Positions 47,339 to 56,430 of a DNA stretch of 64,000 bases are shown here, piece by piece. Numbering within the stretch: the stretch's first letter is position 1; each line of letters starts with the position of its first letter. The notes under the pieces were generated by a model. That model did no database searches and had not been told where the DNA came from. It saw nothing but the letters and a program-made list of their open reading frames with translations. The stretch is from Thermoanaerobaculales bacterium. Its GTDB lineage: Bacteria; Acidobacteriota; Thermoanaerobaculia; Thermoanaerobaculales; Sulfomarinibacteraceae. Made by a program: the position numbers and the translations under genes. Location: contig DAOPQC010000002.1 in NCBI GenBank assembly GCA_035358815.1, forward strand, positions 632,204 to 696,203, written 5' to 3'.

Positions 47339-49195
47339 ATGCCCGCCTCGCTCCGCACCGCTGTCGCCGTTCCACTCCTGATCGCGCTCGCCGCGGCCGC
47401 GCCAGCCGCCGCGCAGACGGCTGCCGGCAGCTACCCGGCAGCCTTCACCGACGACATCACCGTCACCGCCACCGGGCTCCTCACCGAGGCGATCGAGGTG
47501 CCGGTGCCGACCACGGTGATCTCGAAGCAGGAGCTGGAGGACGCCCAGGCCGAGAACGTTGCCGACGTGCTGCGACGGGTGCCCGGGCTGGCCGTCGTGA
47601 GGTCCGGCGACGAGGGCAAGGTCGCCTCGGTCTTCACCCGCGGCACGGAGTCCGATCAGACCCTGGTCCTGTTCGACGGGGTCCGGCTGAACTCGCCCTA
47701 CGTCGGCGGCTACGACCTGAGCCTGCTCACCACCTCCGGCATCGAGCGGGTGGAGGTGGCGCGCGGGCCGTACTCGGCGCTGTGGGGCGCCGACGCGATC
47801 GGCGGCGTGATCAACGTGATCCCGCAGGTCGGAGGTGGCGGCTTCTCGGCCACCCTGTTCGGCGAGGGCGGGGAGGGCGGCTGGCAGCGCTACCAGGGCG
47901 ACGTGTCGCTCGGCAGCGAGAGCCTCGGCGTCTACCTGTCGGGCCTCCATCGCGAGGGCGAGGGCGAGCTCGACAACTCGGACTTCACCACCGACCAGCA
48001 GCTCGTCGACGTCGGCTGGACCTCCCGCAATGGCAGCCGGCTCGCGGTGGTCGCCCAGAACCTCGAGACCGAAACCGGCATCCCCTTCGCCGTCCCCGGC
48101 CAGCCGACGCCGGAGCGCCGCCAGTCCTCGGACGAGCGCCTGATCGCGCTGCCGCTGAGGTGGGCGGTGGCAAAGGCCTGGACGCTCGAGCTGACGGCCT
48201 CCGAGGTGACGCGGGAGTTTCAATTCTCGGACCCCGAGGACCCGTCCGGGATCACCGACTCGCGCACCGACGCCGACTCCCGGCAGGCGCGGCTCGCGAG
48301 CCACCACACCCTCGGATCGCACACCTTGACCTGGGGCGGGGAGTGGCGCGAGGACGAGGTCACGGACTCGTCCAATCTCGGCACGAACCTCGACGGCGTC
48401 ACCACCTCGGTGACGAGCGCCTTCGTCCAGGACGTGTGGCGGCCGGGCACCCGGGTGCGGGCGATCCTGGGCGCGCGCTGGGACGACACCGAGGAGTGGG
48501 GCTCCGAGACCTCGCCCCGGGCCCACCTCGGCTGGCTGGTCAGCGACACGACCGAGATCAGGGTCGGCTACGGCATGGCGTTCCGCCAGCCCTCGCTCGG
48601 CGAGCTCTACTTCCCGATGTTCGGCAACCCCGGGCTCGAGCCCGAGACCTCGACCTCGTACGAGATCGGCGTTGTCGAAGCGCCGCGGAACGGCTCGAGG
48701 CGCACGCAGCTCAACCTGTTCAAGACTGAGCTCGAGAACCTGATCCAGTTCGACTTCGCCGCGTACACGAACCGCAACGTCGCCCGGGCCGAGATCCTCG
48801 GCGCCGAGCTGGCGTACGAGAGCGCCCTGGCGGACGGCTTCACCCAACTCGTCCAGCTGACCTGGCTCGACACCGAGGACGGGCAGGGCGAGCCGCTGCT
48901 TCGCCGCCCGGAGTGGAGCGGGGCCTACACCCTGACCGGGTCGTTCTGGCACCGGGTGCGGGGTGACCTCACCGTGACCTACCTGGGGTCACGGTGGGAC
49001 GTCGACCCGGCCACCTTCGCGCGCGTGGAGCTCGGCGGCAGCGCAACCGTCGACCTGGCGATCGGCTGGCAGGCCCTCGACGCGCTGGAGCTCACGGTAC
49101 GCGCCGTCAACCTGCTCGACCGCGAGTACCAGTCGGCGCGCGGTTATCCAGCGCCCGGGCGCCGGGTCATGGGCGGCCTCCGGCTGCGCCTGTGA
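47339..49195 (+). CDS. btuB: Vitamin B12 TonB-dependent receptor
   Basis: This encodes 618 residues, the size of E. coli BtuB. A signal peptide (LLIALAAAAPAAAQ) is followed by a TonB-box-like DDITVTATG and the plug (NVADVLRRVPGLAVVRSG, SVFTRGTESDQTLVLFDGVRLN, VARGPYSALWGADAIGGVINVI). A barrel with repeated amphipathic strands follows and ends in MGGLRLRL. Function as the cobalamin receptor is supported by the cobalamin riboswitch directly upstream and the BtuF/BtuD/BtuC system in the same window. The ATG at 47339 has GGGAGG 10 nt upstream inside a small hairpin. Confidence 0.95.
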   Translation: MPASLRTAVAVPLLIALAAAAPAAAQTAAGSYPAAFTDDITVTATGLLTEAIEVPVPTTVISKQELEDAQAENVADVLRRVPGLAVVRSGDEGKVASVFTRGTESDQTLVLFDGVRLNSPYVGGYDLSLLTTSGIERVEVARGPYSALWGADAIGGVINVIPQVGGGGFSATLFGEGGEGGWQRYQGDVSLGSESLGVYLSGLHREGEGELDNSDFTTDQQLVDVGWTSRNGSRLAVVAQNLETETGIPFAVPGQPTPERRQSSDERLIALPLRWAVAKAWTLELTASEVTREFQFSDPEDPSGITDSRTDADSRQARLASHHTLGSHTLTWGGEWREDEVTDSSNLGTNLDGVTTSVTSAFVQDVWRPGTRVRAILGARWDDTEEWGSETSPRAHLGWLVSDTTEIRVGYGMAFRQPSLGELYFPMFGNPGLEPETSTSYEIGVVEAPRNGSRRTQLNLFKTELENLIQFDFAAYTNRNVARAEILGAELAYESALADGFTQLVQLTWLDTEDGQGEPLLRRPEWSGAYTLTGSFWHRVRGDLTVTYLGSRWDVDPATFARVELGGSATVDLAIGWQALDALELTVRAVNLLDREYQSARGYPAPGRRVMGGLRLRL

Positions 49196-49257
49196 GCGCA
49201 CGCACCTGACCTTCAGCGCGGGTCGTGCGCGGCTCGGCGAGCCGGAGCGGTCGAAGG

Positions 49258-49605
49258 CTACGTCGAGCCGGTCGCCGGCCCCCCGCCAAGCTCCACCGAC
49301 ATCCGATCGACGGTCGCCCGCACGGCGGACAGCATCCGCTTGCGCTCGACGTCGTCCACCGGCGGCTTCTGCGGGTGGTTGGGGACCTCGCCCTGCTCCT
49401 GCAGCGCCCGGTGGTGGACGAGCAGGAGCTGGTCGAGCAGCTCGGGCGTCGCGGCCTTGGCCATCGCGTAGATCGCGTTGGTGTTCTCCGGCGTCCGGCG
49501 GCCGGCCTGGCGGGCCGCCCGCCAGACCTGGAGGTGGAGCTTCTCGCTCATGGTGCGGCGCAGGCTCTCGAGAAGCCGCAGCCGACGAGATCTGACACGT
49601 CCCAT
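49258..49605 (-). CDS. Small protein of unknown function
   Basis: This encodes 115 residues, mainly helical and basic, without signal or membrane segment. HLQVWRAARQAGRRTPENTNAIYAMAKAA and ELLDQLLLVHHRALQEQGEVPNHP do not match a family I know. The ATG at 49605 has AAAGGA 8 nt upstream; an internal ATG at 49551 would give 97 residues (MSEKLHL...). It is convergent with btuB and divergent from metG. Confidence 0.55.
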   Translation of the reverse strand: MGRVRSRRLRLLESLRRTMSEKLHLQVWRAARQAGRRTPENTNAIYAMAKAATPELLDQLLLVHHRALQEQGEVPNHPQKPPVDDVERKRMLSAVRATVDRMSVELGGGPATGST

Positions 49606-49847
49606 TCCCGGGTCCTTTCACGGCTCCTGTGCGCATCGGCGGCCACGCGACCGCGCCGGCTCGTGGCCCTGCTGCCCTATGACCCTGCCTGAATGTGGGC
49701 GATGGTCGGCTTCCCCTGCCGTGACGCGGGTCACGTCCGGAGCGTCGCGCCGCGAGCGGCCGGCGGCCACCGGCCGGCCCGTTGCCGCCGATCGCGCGGC
49801 CGGGACAGTGCTATCCTTCGCCCCTGCAACCGTCTCGGGGAGGCGAC

Positions 49848-51752
49848 GTGCCGCAGACTTACTACATCACCACGCCGATCTACTACGTCAACGACATGCC
49901 GCACATCGGCCACATCTACACGACCGTCATGGCCGACGTGCTCGCCCGCTACCGTCGTATGACGGGGTCGCGCGTCCACTTCCTCACCGGCACCGACGAG
50001 CATGGCCAGAAGATCGCCCGGGCGGCCCGTGATCAGGGCATCGAGCCGATCCAGCTCGCCGACCGCGTGGTCGAGCGCTACAACCACCTGTGGAGCGTGC
50101 TCGAGATCTCCAACGACGACTTCATACGGACCACCGAGGCGCGCCACAAGCGCGCGGTCACCGAGATCATCCGCCGGATCACCGCGGCCGGCGACATCTA
50201 CAAGGGATCGTACGAGGGCTGGTACAGCCCGGGCGAGGAGGCCTTCGTCCCGGACTCGCAGGTCGCCGACGGCCGCGACACCGCGACCGGCTACGCGGTC
50301 GAGCGGCTGGCCGAGCCGAGCTACTTCTTCCGGCTGTCGGCGTGGCAGGACCGGCTGCTCGCCTGGTACCGGGACAACCCCGACTGCATCCGGCCGCAGT
50401 CCCGTTACAACGAGGTCGTCAGCTTCGTGTCCTCCGGGCTCAAGGACCTGTCGATCTCCCGCGCCTCGCTGCGCTGGGGAGTCCCCTATCCCGGCGACGA
50501 CGAGCACGTCGTCTACGTCTGGCTGGACGCGCTGACCAACTACATCTCCGCGCTCGGCTTCGGCGGCGACGACCGGCGCCTCTTCGACGAGCTCTGGCCC
50601 GACACCCTGCACCTGGTCGGCAAGGACATCCTGCGCTTCCATTGCGTCTACTGGCCGGCCTTCCTGATGTCGGCCGGGCTGCCGCCGCCCCGCCAGGTGT
50701 TCGGCCACGGCTGGTGGCTGCGCGACGAGGCCAAGATGTCGAAGTCGATCGGCAACGTCGTGCGGCCGGACCACATCATCGAGCGCTTCGGGCCGGACCC
50801 GCTGCGCTACTTCCTGGCCCGCGACATGGCCTTCGGCCAGGACTCGAGCTTCTCCGACGAGGCCTTCGTCGAGCGCTTCAACGCCGACCTCGCCAACGCC
50901 CTCGGCAACACCGCCTCGCGGACCGCGACCATGGTCGGCCGCGCCTTCGCCGGCCGCGTGCCGGCGCCGTCGTCGGACGGACCGGTGCCGGCCGCCGCCG
51001 CGGCAGCGGTCGACGAGTACCATCGCCGCATGGACGCGCTCGAGCCGCACCGGGCGCTGGAAGCCGTCTCGCAGCTGCTCGCCACCATCAACGGCTTCCT
51101 CCAGGAGCGCCAGCCCTGGGCGCTCGCGAAGAAGGGCGAGGCGGCCCGCGGCGAGCTCGAGGCCACGCTCTACGCCGCGCTCGAGGGCCTGCGGATCACC
51201 TCGCTGCTCATCGAGCCCGTGATGCCCGCGATCGCGCCGCGGCTGCGCGCCCTGCTCGGCGCGCGCGGCTTGCCGGTCGACCTCGGCGGCGCCACCGGCT
51301 GGGGCCTGCTCCCGGCCGGCGCCCAGCTCGGCCCGACCGAGCCGCTGTTCCCGCGCGTCGACGCCGGAGCCTACCTGAAGGAGATCACCATGACCGAGAC
51401 GACCCCCACCGCCCCGCCCGAGGAGAGCCTCCTGACCATCGACCAGTTCGCGGCCGTCAAGCTGGTCGTCGGGATCGTCCGCGAGGCCGAGCGGGTGCCC
51501 AACTCGAAGAAGCTGGTGCGGATGATGGTCGACCTCGGCGAGCCCCAGCTGCGCCAGCTCGTCGCCGGCATCGCCGAGCGCTACCAGCCCGAGGCGCTGC
51601 TCGGCCGGCGCATCGTCGTCGTGGCCAACCTCAAGCCCGCCAAGCTGATGGGCGTCGAGTCCCGGGGCATGCTGCTGGCCGCCTCGGTCGCCGGCGATCC
51701 CTTCCTGCTGTCGGTGGACGGCGAGGTCCCTCCGGGAACTGGCGTGAGGTAG
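49848..51752 (+). CDS. metG: Methionyl-tRNA synthetase with C-terminal tRNA-binding domain
   Basis: This encodes 634 residues. It charges tRNA-Met in the cytoplasm. The class I signature HIGH is at 19-22 (DMPHIGHIYTTVMADVLARY) and the KMSKS loop near residue 295 (DEAKMSKSIGNVVRPDHIIE). The zinc-finger insertion lacks cysteine knuckles, so this is the metal-free type. Residues about 525-634 form a Trbp111-like OB-fold (FAAVKLVVGIVREAERVPNSKKLVRMMVDLG). The GTG at 49848 is chosen because GGGGAGG lies 4-5 nt upstream and MPQTYYITTPIYYVND starts exactly there. TATCCT at 49812-49817 could be the -10 box. Confidence 0.97.
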   Translation: MPQTYYITTPIYYVNDMPHIGHIYTTVMADVLARYRRMTGSRVHFLTGTDEHGQKIARAARDQGIEPIQLADRVVERYNHLWSVLEISNDDFIRTTEARHKRAVTEIIRRITAAGDIYKGSYEGWYSPGEEAFVPDSQVADGRDTATGYAVERLAEPSYFFRLSAWQDRLLAWYRDNPDCIRPQSRYNEVVSFVSSGLKDLSISRASLRWGVPYPGDDEHVVYVWLDALTNYISALGFGGDDRRLFDELWPDTLHLVGKDILRFHCVYWPAFLMSAGLPPPRQVFGHGWWLRDEAKMSKSIGNVVRPDHIIERFGPDPLRYFLARDMAFGQDSSFSDEAFVERFNADLANALGNTASRTATMVGRAFAGRVPAPSSDGPVPAAAAAAVDEYHRRMDALEPHRALEAVSQLLATINGFLQERQPWALAKKGEAARGELEATLYAALEGLRITSLLIEPVMPAIAPRLRALLGARGLPVDLGGATGWGLLPAGAQLGPTEPLFPRVDAGAYLKEITMTETTPTAPPEESLLTIDQFAAVKLVVGIVREAERVPNSKKLVRMMVDLGEPQLRQLVAGIAERYQPEALLGRRIVVVANLKPAKLMGVESRGMLLAASVAGDPFLLSVDGEVPPGTGVR

Positions 51753-51996
51753 GGCGAGGCAGAGGATCTGGGATCTGGGGGATAGGGCCGGCCCTTCGTT
51801 CCCGATCCCGTTCCAGTTCCCGTTCCCGATGCAATGAGGGTTCCCGCGTGGCCTCCTGAAAAACTGAAGCAGCGTGAAAGGTGCCGAATGGCTGCGAGGG
51901 CATCCGATCCAGGTACGGGAACGGGAAGGGGAACGGGAACGAGCCGAATCCCGCGTGTGAGAAGGTAAGTTCTTTGGTCTGCGAGCGTGGCGACGT
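51753..51996. repeat. GGATCTG units and inverted pair of hexamer arrays
   Basis: AGGATCTGGGATCTGGGGGA-type units follow the metG stop. CGTTCCCGATCCCGTTCCAG-type repeats at 51797-51828 face a complementary GGAACGGGAAGGGGAACGGG-type array at 51914-51942 across an 85-nt spacer. No gene is seen in this gap between convergent genes. Confidence 0.8.
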
Positions 51997-52488
51997 CTAC
52001 CGCACGCGCTCGTAGACCACGAACGTGTGGGCGTGGGGGTTCTTCTCGTCGGCCTCGTGCCGCTCCTCGAGGACCACCCGCCACTGCCGCGCGTCGAACG
52101 GGGGAAAGCGCGTGTCGCCTTCGAAGCGGCCATGGACCCGGGTCAGGTAGATGCGGTCAGCGACCGGCAGGGCCGCCCGGTAGATCGCCTCGCCGCCGGC
52201 GATGAACACCTCGTCGGTGCCGGCCGCCAGCTCGAGGGCCCCCCCGACCGAGCGCGCCACGCTCGCGCCCTCGGCGACGAACGAGGGGTCCCGGCTCACC
52301 ACGATGGTCGGCCGGCCGGGCAGCGGCCGGCGGCCGATCGAGTCCCAGGTCCGGCGCCCCATGACCATGTGGTGGCCGGTGGTGAGACGCTTGAAGCGCT
52401 TGAGGTCGGCCGGGAGGCGCCACGGAAGGCCGCCGTCACGGCCGATCACGCCGTTGTCGGCGACCGCGGCGATGATGGAGACGATCAC
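51997..52488 (-). CDS. folA: Dihydrofolate reductase
   Basis: This encodes 163 residues, typical for bacterial DHFR, which reduces dihydrofolate with NADPH. Signatures are SIIAAVADNGVIGRDGGLPWRLPADLKRFK, VMGRRTWDSIGR, RPTIVVSRDPSF and IAGGEAIYRAALP. The start is GTG 52488, 7 nt after the thyA stop and preceded by GAGGCGGCG; the TTG at 52506 lies inside thyA. DHFR regenerates the folate oxidised by thymidylate synthase, so thyA-folA coupling is expected. It is the last gene of the kdsC-thyA-folA run. Confidence 0.96.
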   Translation of the reverse strand: MIVSIIAAVADNGVIGRDGGLPWRLPADLKRFKRLTTGHHMVMGRRTWDSIGRRPLPGRPTIVVSRDPSFVAEGASVARSVGGALELAAGTDEVFIAGGEAIYRAALPVADRIYLTRVHGRFEGDTRFPPFDARQWRVVLEERHEADEKNPHAHTFVVYERVR

Positions 52489-52495
52489 CGCCGCC

Positions 52496-53290
52496 TCACA
52501 CCGCAATCGGCGCCGGGATGTGCGGGTGCGGGTCGTAGCCCACGAGCTCGAAGTCGGAAAAGCGGAAGTCGAAGATCGACGTCACCTCCGGGTTGAGGCG
52601 CATCTCGGGCAGCGGCCGCGGCGCCCGGCCGAGCTGAAGGCGCGCCTGCTCGACGTGGTTCGAGTAGAGGTGGGCGTCGCCGAAGGTGTGGACGAGCTCG
52701 CGGGGCTTGAGCCCGCACACCTGGGCAACCATCATCGTCAGCAGGGCGTAGGAGGCGATGTTGAAGGGCACCCCGAGGAACACGTCCGCGCTGCGCTGGT
52801 AGAGCTGGCAGCTCAAGGCCCCGCCGGCGACCCAGAGCTGGAACAGCGCGTGGCAGGGCGGAAGCGCCATGCGATCGAGCTCGGCGACGTTCCACGCGCT
52901 GACCAGGTGCCGCCGCGAGTCCGGATCGGTGCGGATGCCCTCGATGAGGCGGGCGATCTGGTCGACGTGGCCGCCGCCGGGAACCGGCCAGCGCCGCCAC
53001 TGCGCGCCGTAGATCGGCCCGAGGTCGCCGTCCGCGCCGGCCCACTCGTCCCAAATCGTCACCTTGTGCTCGTGCAGCCGGCGGACGTTGGTGTCGCCGG
53101 CGAGGAACCACAGCAGCTCGTGGATGATCGAGCGCAGGTGCAGCCGCTTCGTCGTCAGCAGCGGAAAGCCGTCGCGGAGATCGAACCGGGCCTGGTACCC
53201 GAACACGCTCAGGATGCCGGTGCCGGTGCGGTCGGACTTCTCGACGCCGTGGTCGAGGATGTGCTGGAGCAGTTCCAGGTACTGCCTCAC
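52496..53290 (-). CDS. thyA: Thymidylate synthase
   Basis: This encodes 264 residues, the same length as the E. coli enzyme. It methylates dUMP to dTMP with methylenetetrahydrofolate. The catalytic cysteine is Cys146 in ALPPCHALFQLWV; other conserved blocks are RTGTGILSVFG, RSIIHELLWFLAGDTNV, QLYQRSADVFLGVPFNIASYA and HTFGDAHLYSNH. The GTG at 53290 overlaps the kdsC stop (GTGA), so translation is coupled. The longer upstream frame lies inside kdsC and is not real. Confidence 0.97.
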   Translation of the reverse strand: MRQYLELLQHILDHGVEKSDRTGTGILSVFGYQARFDLRDGFPLLTTKRLHLRSIIHELLWFLAGDTNVRRLHEHKVTIWDEWAGADGDLGPIYGAQWRRWPVPGGGHVDQIARLIEGIRTDPDSRRHLVSAWNVAELDRMALPPCHALFQLWVAGGALSCQLYQRSADVFLGVPFNIASYALLTMMVAQVCGLKPRELVHTFGDAHLYSNHVEQARLQLGRAPRPLPEMRLNPEVTSIFDFRFSDFELVGYDPHPHIPAPIAV

Positions 53291-53862
53291 TGCGGACAGC
53301 CCTTGGGGCCGCCGTCGTGCCCGATCCAACGCCCCACCTGGCCCTGCCACCTGCCCTGCGCCTTCAGCAGCAGCTCGGCAACCTCCCGGACCGCGCCGCG
53401 GCCGCCGCCGACCCCGCACACCATGTGGCACACCGCCGCCACCTCGGGCGCCGCGTCGGCCGGGCAGGCCGCGAACCCCGCGCGCTCGAGCATCGGCACG
53501 TCAGGGAGGTCGTCGCCCATGACGGCAACCTCCCGGTCGGACAGGCCGAGGCGGCGCTCCAGCCCGTCGAGGTCGGCCGCCTTGTCGCGGCTGCCCTGGA
53601 CCACCAGGCCGTCGGCGATGCCGAGGTCGCGGCAGCGGGCGGAGACGAGCTCGGAGCGCCGGCCCGACAGCAGTGCCACCGAGAGGCCGGCGTCCAGCAG
53701 GATGCGGATCGCCAGCCCGTCACGCACCGAGAACGCCTTCAGCGCCTCGCCCTCAGGGCCATAGACGAGGGTGCCGTCGGTCAGCACGCCGTCGACGTCG
53801 AGGACGAGCAGGCGAATCGGGTCGAGGCGCTCGCGCACGTGGCCAGGCAGTCGGCTCGGCAT
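53287..53862 (-). CDS. kdsC: KDO-8-phosphate phosphatase-like HAD hydrolase
   Basis: This encodes 191 residues of the cap-less C0 HAD type. Motif I is VLDVDGVLTDG (22-30), the substrate region is KAFSVRDGLAIRIL, motif II is ALLSGRRSE and motif IV is VMGDDLPDVPML. This pattern is characteristic of KdsC, which makes KDO for lipopolysaccharide; it fits the lptE gene upstream. TAGGAT stands exactly 6 nt before the ATG, so a leaderless promoter may drive kdsC-thyA-folA separately from lptE. Confidence 0.9.
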   Translation of the reverse strand: MPSRLPGHVRERLDPIRLLVLDVDGVLTDGTLVYGPEGEALKAFSVRDGLAIRILLDAGLSVALLSGRRSELVSARCRDLGIADGLVVQGSRDKAADLDGLERRLGLSDREVAVMGDDLPDVPMLERAGFAACPADAAPEVAAVCHMVCGVGGGRGAVREVAELLLKAQGRWQGQVGRWIGHDGGPKGCPQ

Positions 53863-53868
53863 GCGCAG

Positions 53869-53874
53869 ATCCTA
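53869..53874 (-). promoter_or_regulatory. -10 box, leaderless-type promoter
   Basis: TAGGAT on the minus strand with 6 nt to the ATG of kdsC at 53862. The -35 position overlaps a hexamer repeat array and is weak. Confidence 0.5.
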
Positions 53875-53897
53875 GCAGGTTTGGTCGCGGTCGCCTG

Positions 53898-53932
53898 CGT
53901 TCCCGATCCCGTTCCCGTCCCCGTTCCCGATC
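53898..53932. repeat. CGTTCC/CGATCC hexamer array
   Basis: Five to six tandem 6-mers lie between lptE and kdsC. They belong to the same family as the arrays in other gaps. Confidence 0.75.
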
Positions 53933-53957
53933 GCGGGTGAGGCACCCACGATCGGGA

Positions 53958-54485
53958 TCAGAACCCTTCCAGGACCGCGCTGACCAGGGCCGCGGAGTAG
54001 TCGTCGGCGAGCTGGTCCATCGCCAGCACCTGGCGGTCGAAGTAGTCGGCGGCGTTCGGGTCGACCTCGTACGAGTTGCGGCGCGAGAACGCGAGGTCCT
54101 CCCACAGCAGCTTCGGCTCGGAGCCACGGATGTCGAACAGCTTGACCGACGTGGTCAGGCTCATCTGGTACTCGGTGGCGCGCCCCTGCTCATCGAACCG
54201 CACCGGCGCCAGGCCGAGGTTGAGGATCACCCCGCTCAGCACGAGGTCGGACGACGCCCGGTCGTCGACCAGCTGCAGCCGCCGCCGGCGCACCCACTCG
54301 AGCGACAGCGCCTCGTCGATCCGCTGGTCCATGTCGACGTAGCGCGTCTGGTTCTGGAAGCGCTCCACGTAGAGGGTCGACACCCCTTCGGGGAGCGTGT
54401 TCGCCGTGCCCACCAGGTGGTAGCCGCACCCGGCCAGCGCCAAGCCGAGGGCCGCGACGATCAGGGTCCGCATCGGGCTCGCCAT
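53958..54485 (-). CDS. lptE: LPS-assembly lipoprotein LptE-like
   Basis: This encodes 175 residues. A lipoprotein signal (VAALGLALAGC) leads directly into GYHLVG, the hallmark start of mature LptE. It continues with LPEGVSTLYVERFQNQTRYVDMDQRIDEAL and SDLVLSGVILNL, the usual LptE layout. It would sit in the outer membrane plugging LptD. The ATG at 54485 gives MASPMRTL; the next ATG, 12 nt in, is also possible. It lies 33 nt after rarA on the same strand. TACCGT lies 9 nt upstream. Confidence 0.9.
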   Translation of the reverse strand: MASPMRTLIVAALGLALAGCGYHLVGTANTLPEGVSTLYVERFQNQTRYVDMDQRIDEALSLEWVRRRRLQLVDDRASSDLVLSGVILNLGLAPVRFDEQGRATEYQMSLTTSVKLFDIRGSEPKLLWEDLAFSRRNSYEVDPNAADYFDRQVLAMDQLADDYSAALVSAVLEGF

Positions 54486-54517
54486 CAGCGCCCCACGGTA
54501 GCACGCGCCCCCGGCCA

Positions 54518-55840
54518 TCAGCTTCCACCACCCCGCCTGCGCAGCCGCTTGATCTCCGCGAGCCTCTCCCGGATCTTGACCTCCCACCCCTGCTCTCCCG
54601 GCTCGTAGAACCGGGCGCCCTCGAGGCCCTCCGGGAGGCACTCCATGTCGGCCACGCCGCCCGGCTCGTCGTGGGCGTAGCGGTAGCCCTCGCCGTAGCC
54701 CGCCTCCCGCATCAGGTCGGTGGGGGCGTTGCGCAGCCTGAGCGGCACCGGCAGCCCCGGCCGCCGCCGCACCTCCTCCTTGGCCGCCCCGTAGCCGAGA
54801 TAGAGCGCGTTCGACTTCGGGGCCAGCGACAGGTAGACCGCAGCCTGCGCCAGCGCCAGCTCGCACTCGGGCATCCCCACGTGCTCGACCGCGTGGGCGG
54901 CCGCGGAGACCTGCTGGAGGGCCCGCGGATCGGCCATGCCGATGTCCTCGGAGGCCATCCGCAGCATCCTGCGCACCACGTAGCGCGGGTCCGCGCCGCC
55001 CTCGAGCATCCGCGCCAGCCAGTACAGCGCCGCGTCTGGGTCGGAGTTGCGGACCGCCTTGTGGAGCGCGGAGATCAGGTTGTGGTGCTCCTCCCGCCCC
55101 TTGTCGTAGACCGCGGTCACCCGCTGCGCGACCCGCTCGGCGAACGCGGCGTCGACCCGCCCCTCGCCCTCGGTCGAGGCCACGCTGACCGCGAGCTCGA
55201 GGTGGTTGAGGGCCTGCCTGGCGTCCCCGGCCGCGATCCGCGCCATCAGCTCGAGGGCGCCGTCGTCAACCGCCACCCCTGTCCCCGCGAGGCCGATCTC
55301 GCGATCGGAGAGCGCCCGCCGCAGGATGGTCTGCAGCTCGTCCTCGGTCAGCGGGTCCAGGATGTAGACCGTGACCCGGGACCGGAGCGCCCGGTTGAGC
55401 TCGAACGACGGGTTCTCGGTGGTGGCGCCGATCAGCGCCACGTCTCCGGTCTCGACGTAGGGCAGGAACGCGTCCTGCTGGGCTCGGTTGAAGCGGTGGA
55501 TCTCGTCGACGAAGAGCACGGTGCGGCGCCCGCTCAGCTCGAGCCGGCGTCGCGCCTCCTCCATCACCGCCTTGGCCTCCTTGACCCCCGCCAGCACCGC
55601 CGAGAACGACACCACCTCGGCCCCGGCCGCCTCGGCGAGCAGCCGCGCCAGCGTCGTCTTGCCGCTGCCGGGAGGGCCCCAGAGCACCATCGACGGCAGC
55701 TCGGAGCGCTCGAGCAGCGACCGCAGCACGCCGTGCGGTCCGACCAGCTGCTGCTGGCCGACGACCTCATCGAGGCTGCGCGGGCGCATCCGATCCGCCA
55801 GCGGCGCCCCGCCGGTCGCGAACAGGGACCCCTGGCTCAT
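54518..55840 (-). CDS. rarA: Replication-associated recombination protein A (AAA+ ATPase)
   Basis: This encodes 440 residues of the RarA/MgsA/WRNIP1 clamp-loader-like family, acting at stalled replication forks. Evidence: PLADRMRPRSLDEVVGQQQL, Walker A LWGPPGSGKTTLARLL (55-62), Walker B VLFVDEIHRFNRAQQD, sensor 1 IGATTENPSFELN and the C-terminal tetramer domain with HNLISALHKAVRNSDPDAALYWLARML. The ATG overlaps the aldolase stop by 4 nt, so translation is coupled. Confidence 0.96.
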   Translation of the reverse strand: MSQGSLFATGGAPLADRMRPRSLDEVVGQQQLVGPHGVLRSLLERSELPSMVLWGPPGSGKTTLARLLAEAAGAEVVSFSAVLAGVKEAKAVMEEARRRLELSGRRTVLFVDEIHRFNRAQQDAFLPYVETGDVALIGATTENPSFELNRALRSRVTVYILDPLTEDELQTILRRALSDREIGLAGTGVAVDDGALELMARIAAGDARQALNHLELAVSVASTEGEGRVDAAFAERVAQRVTAVYDKGREEHHNLISALHKAVRNSDPDAALYWLARMLEGGADPRYVVRRMLRMASEDIGMADPRALQQVSAAAHAVEHVGMPECELALAQAAVYLSLAPKSNALYLGYGAAKEEVRRRPGLPVPLRLRNAPTDLMREAGYGEGYRYAHDEPGGVADMECLPEGLEGARFYEPGEQGWEVKIRERLAEIKRLRRRGGGS

Positions 55841-56430
55841 GCCCGTCCGCTCTCCAGCGTGGCCAGGGTCAACGCCGCCAGCCGCTCGAGCAGCAGCATG
55901 CGCCGCGTCGCCTGGTCGACCGTCCCCCCCACCGTCACCGCGCCGTGCTGCGCGAGGACGCACGCCGGCGCGCGGGCGAGCGCGTGCGCCGCCGCCTCCG
56001 CGAGCTCGCCGCTGCCCGGAGGAAGCGTCGCCACCCAGGCGACCGTGCCCAGCAGCAGGCTGCCCTCCGTGAGCAGCGAGCAGTCAGGCACCCGTCCCCG
56101 GTGGGACAGCGCCTGCACCGACGGCGGGTGCGCGTGCACCACCGCCTCGACCTCCGACCGCAGCCGGTAGACGGCGTCGTGGATGCGGGTCTCGCTCGAA
56201 GCCTCCTGCGGCATCGCCGCCGGCCACCATCGCACCACGACGAGGTCCGCCGGTTCGAGCCGGCCCTTGTCGCGGCCCCGCGGGGTGATCAGAAAGCCGG
56301 CGCGCCCGGCCCGCACCGAGAGGTTGCCCTCGCCGGCCAGGATCAGGCCGGCTTGCTCGAGCAGCGCACCGGCTGCGACCAGGTCGAGCCGGAGCCGCCG
56401 CGGAGCCCGCTCCTCCGCGTCACCCGCCAT
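55837..56430 (-). CDS. Class II aldolase/adducin-family protein
   Basis: This encodes 197 residues. Family features are GNLSVRAGRAGFLITPRGRDKG (phosphate-binding), SSETRIHDAVYRLRSEVEAVVHAHPPSVQALS with the HxH zinc ligands, and CVLAQHGAVTVGGTVDQAT with the third histidine. Relatives include fuculose-phosphate aldolase and methylthioribulose-phosphate dehydratase; the substrate is not fixed by context. It overlaps the upstream PP0621-like gene by 11 nt and rarA by 4 nt. GGAGG lies very close (3 nt) to the ATG at 56430. Confidence 0.88.
   Translation of the reverse strand: MAGDAEERAPRRLRLDLVAAGALLEQAGLILAGEGNLSVRAGRAGFLITPRGRDKGRLEPADLVVVRWWPAAMPQEASSETRIHDAVYRLRSEVEAVVHAHPPSVQALSHRGRVPDCSLLTEGSLLLGTVAWVATLPPGSGELAEAAAHALARAPACVLAQHGAVTVGGTVDQATRRMLLLERLAALTLATLESGRA

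Noticed and set aside
47069..48952. Upstream part of a 1357-codon minus-strand frame ending at 44879
   Set aside because: Only the part from 47068 down is the TonB receptor; the rest is antisense to btuB and crosses the riboswitch.
51390..51752. Separate tRNA-binding protein gene at the end of metG
   Set aside because: The frame is continuous with the synthetase and the Trbp111-like domain is a normal C-terminal part of this enzyme.
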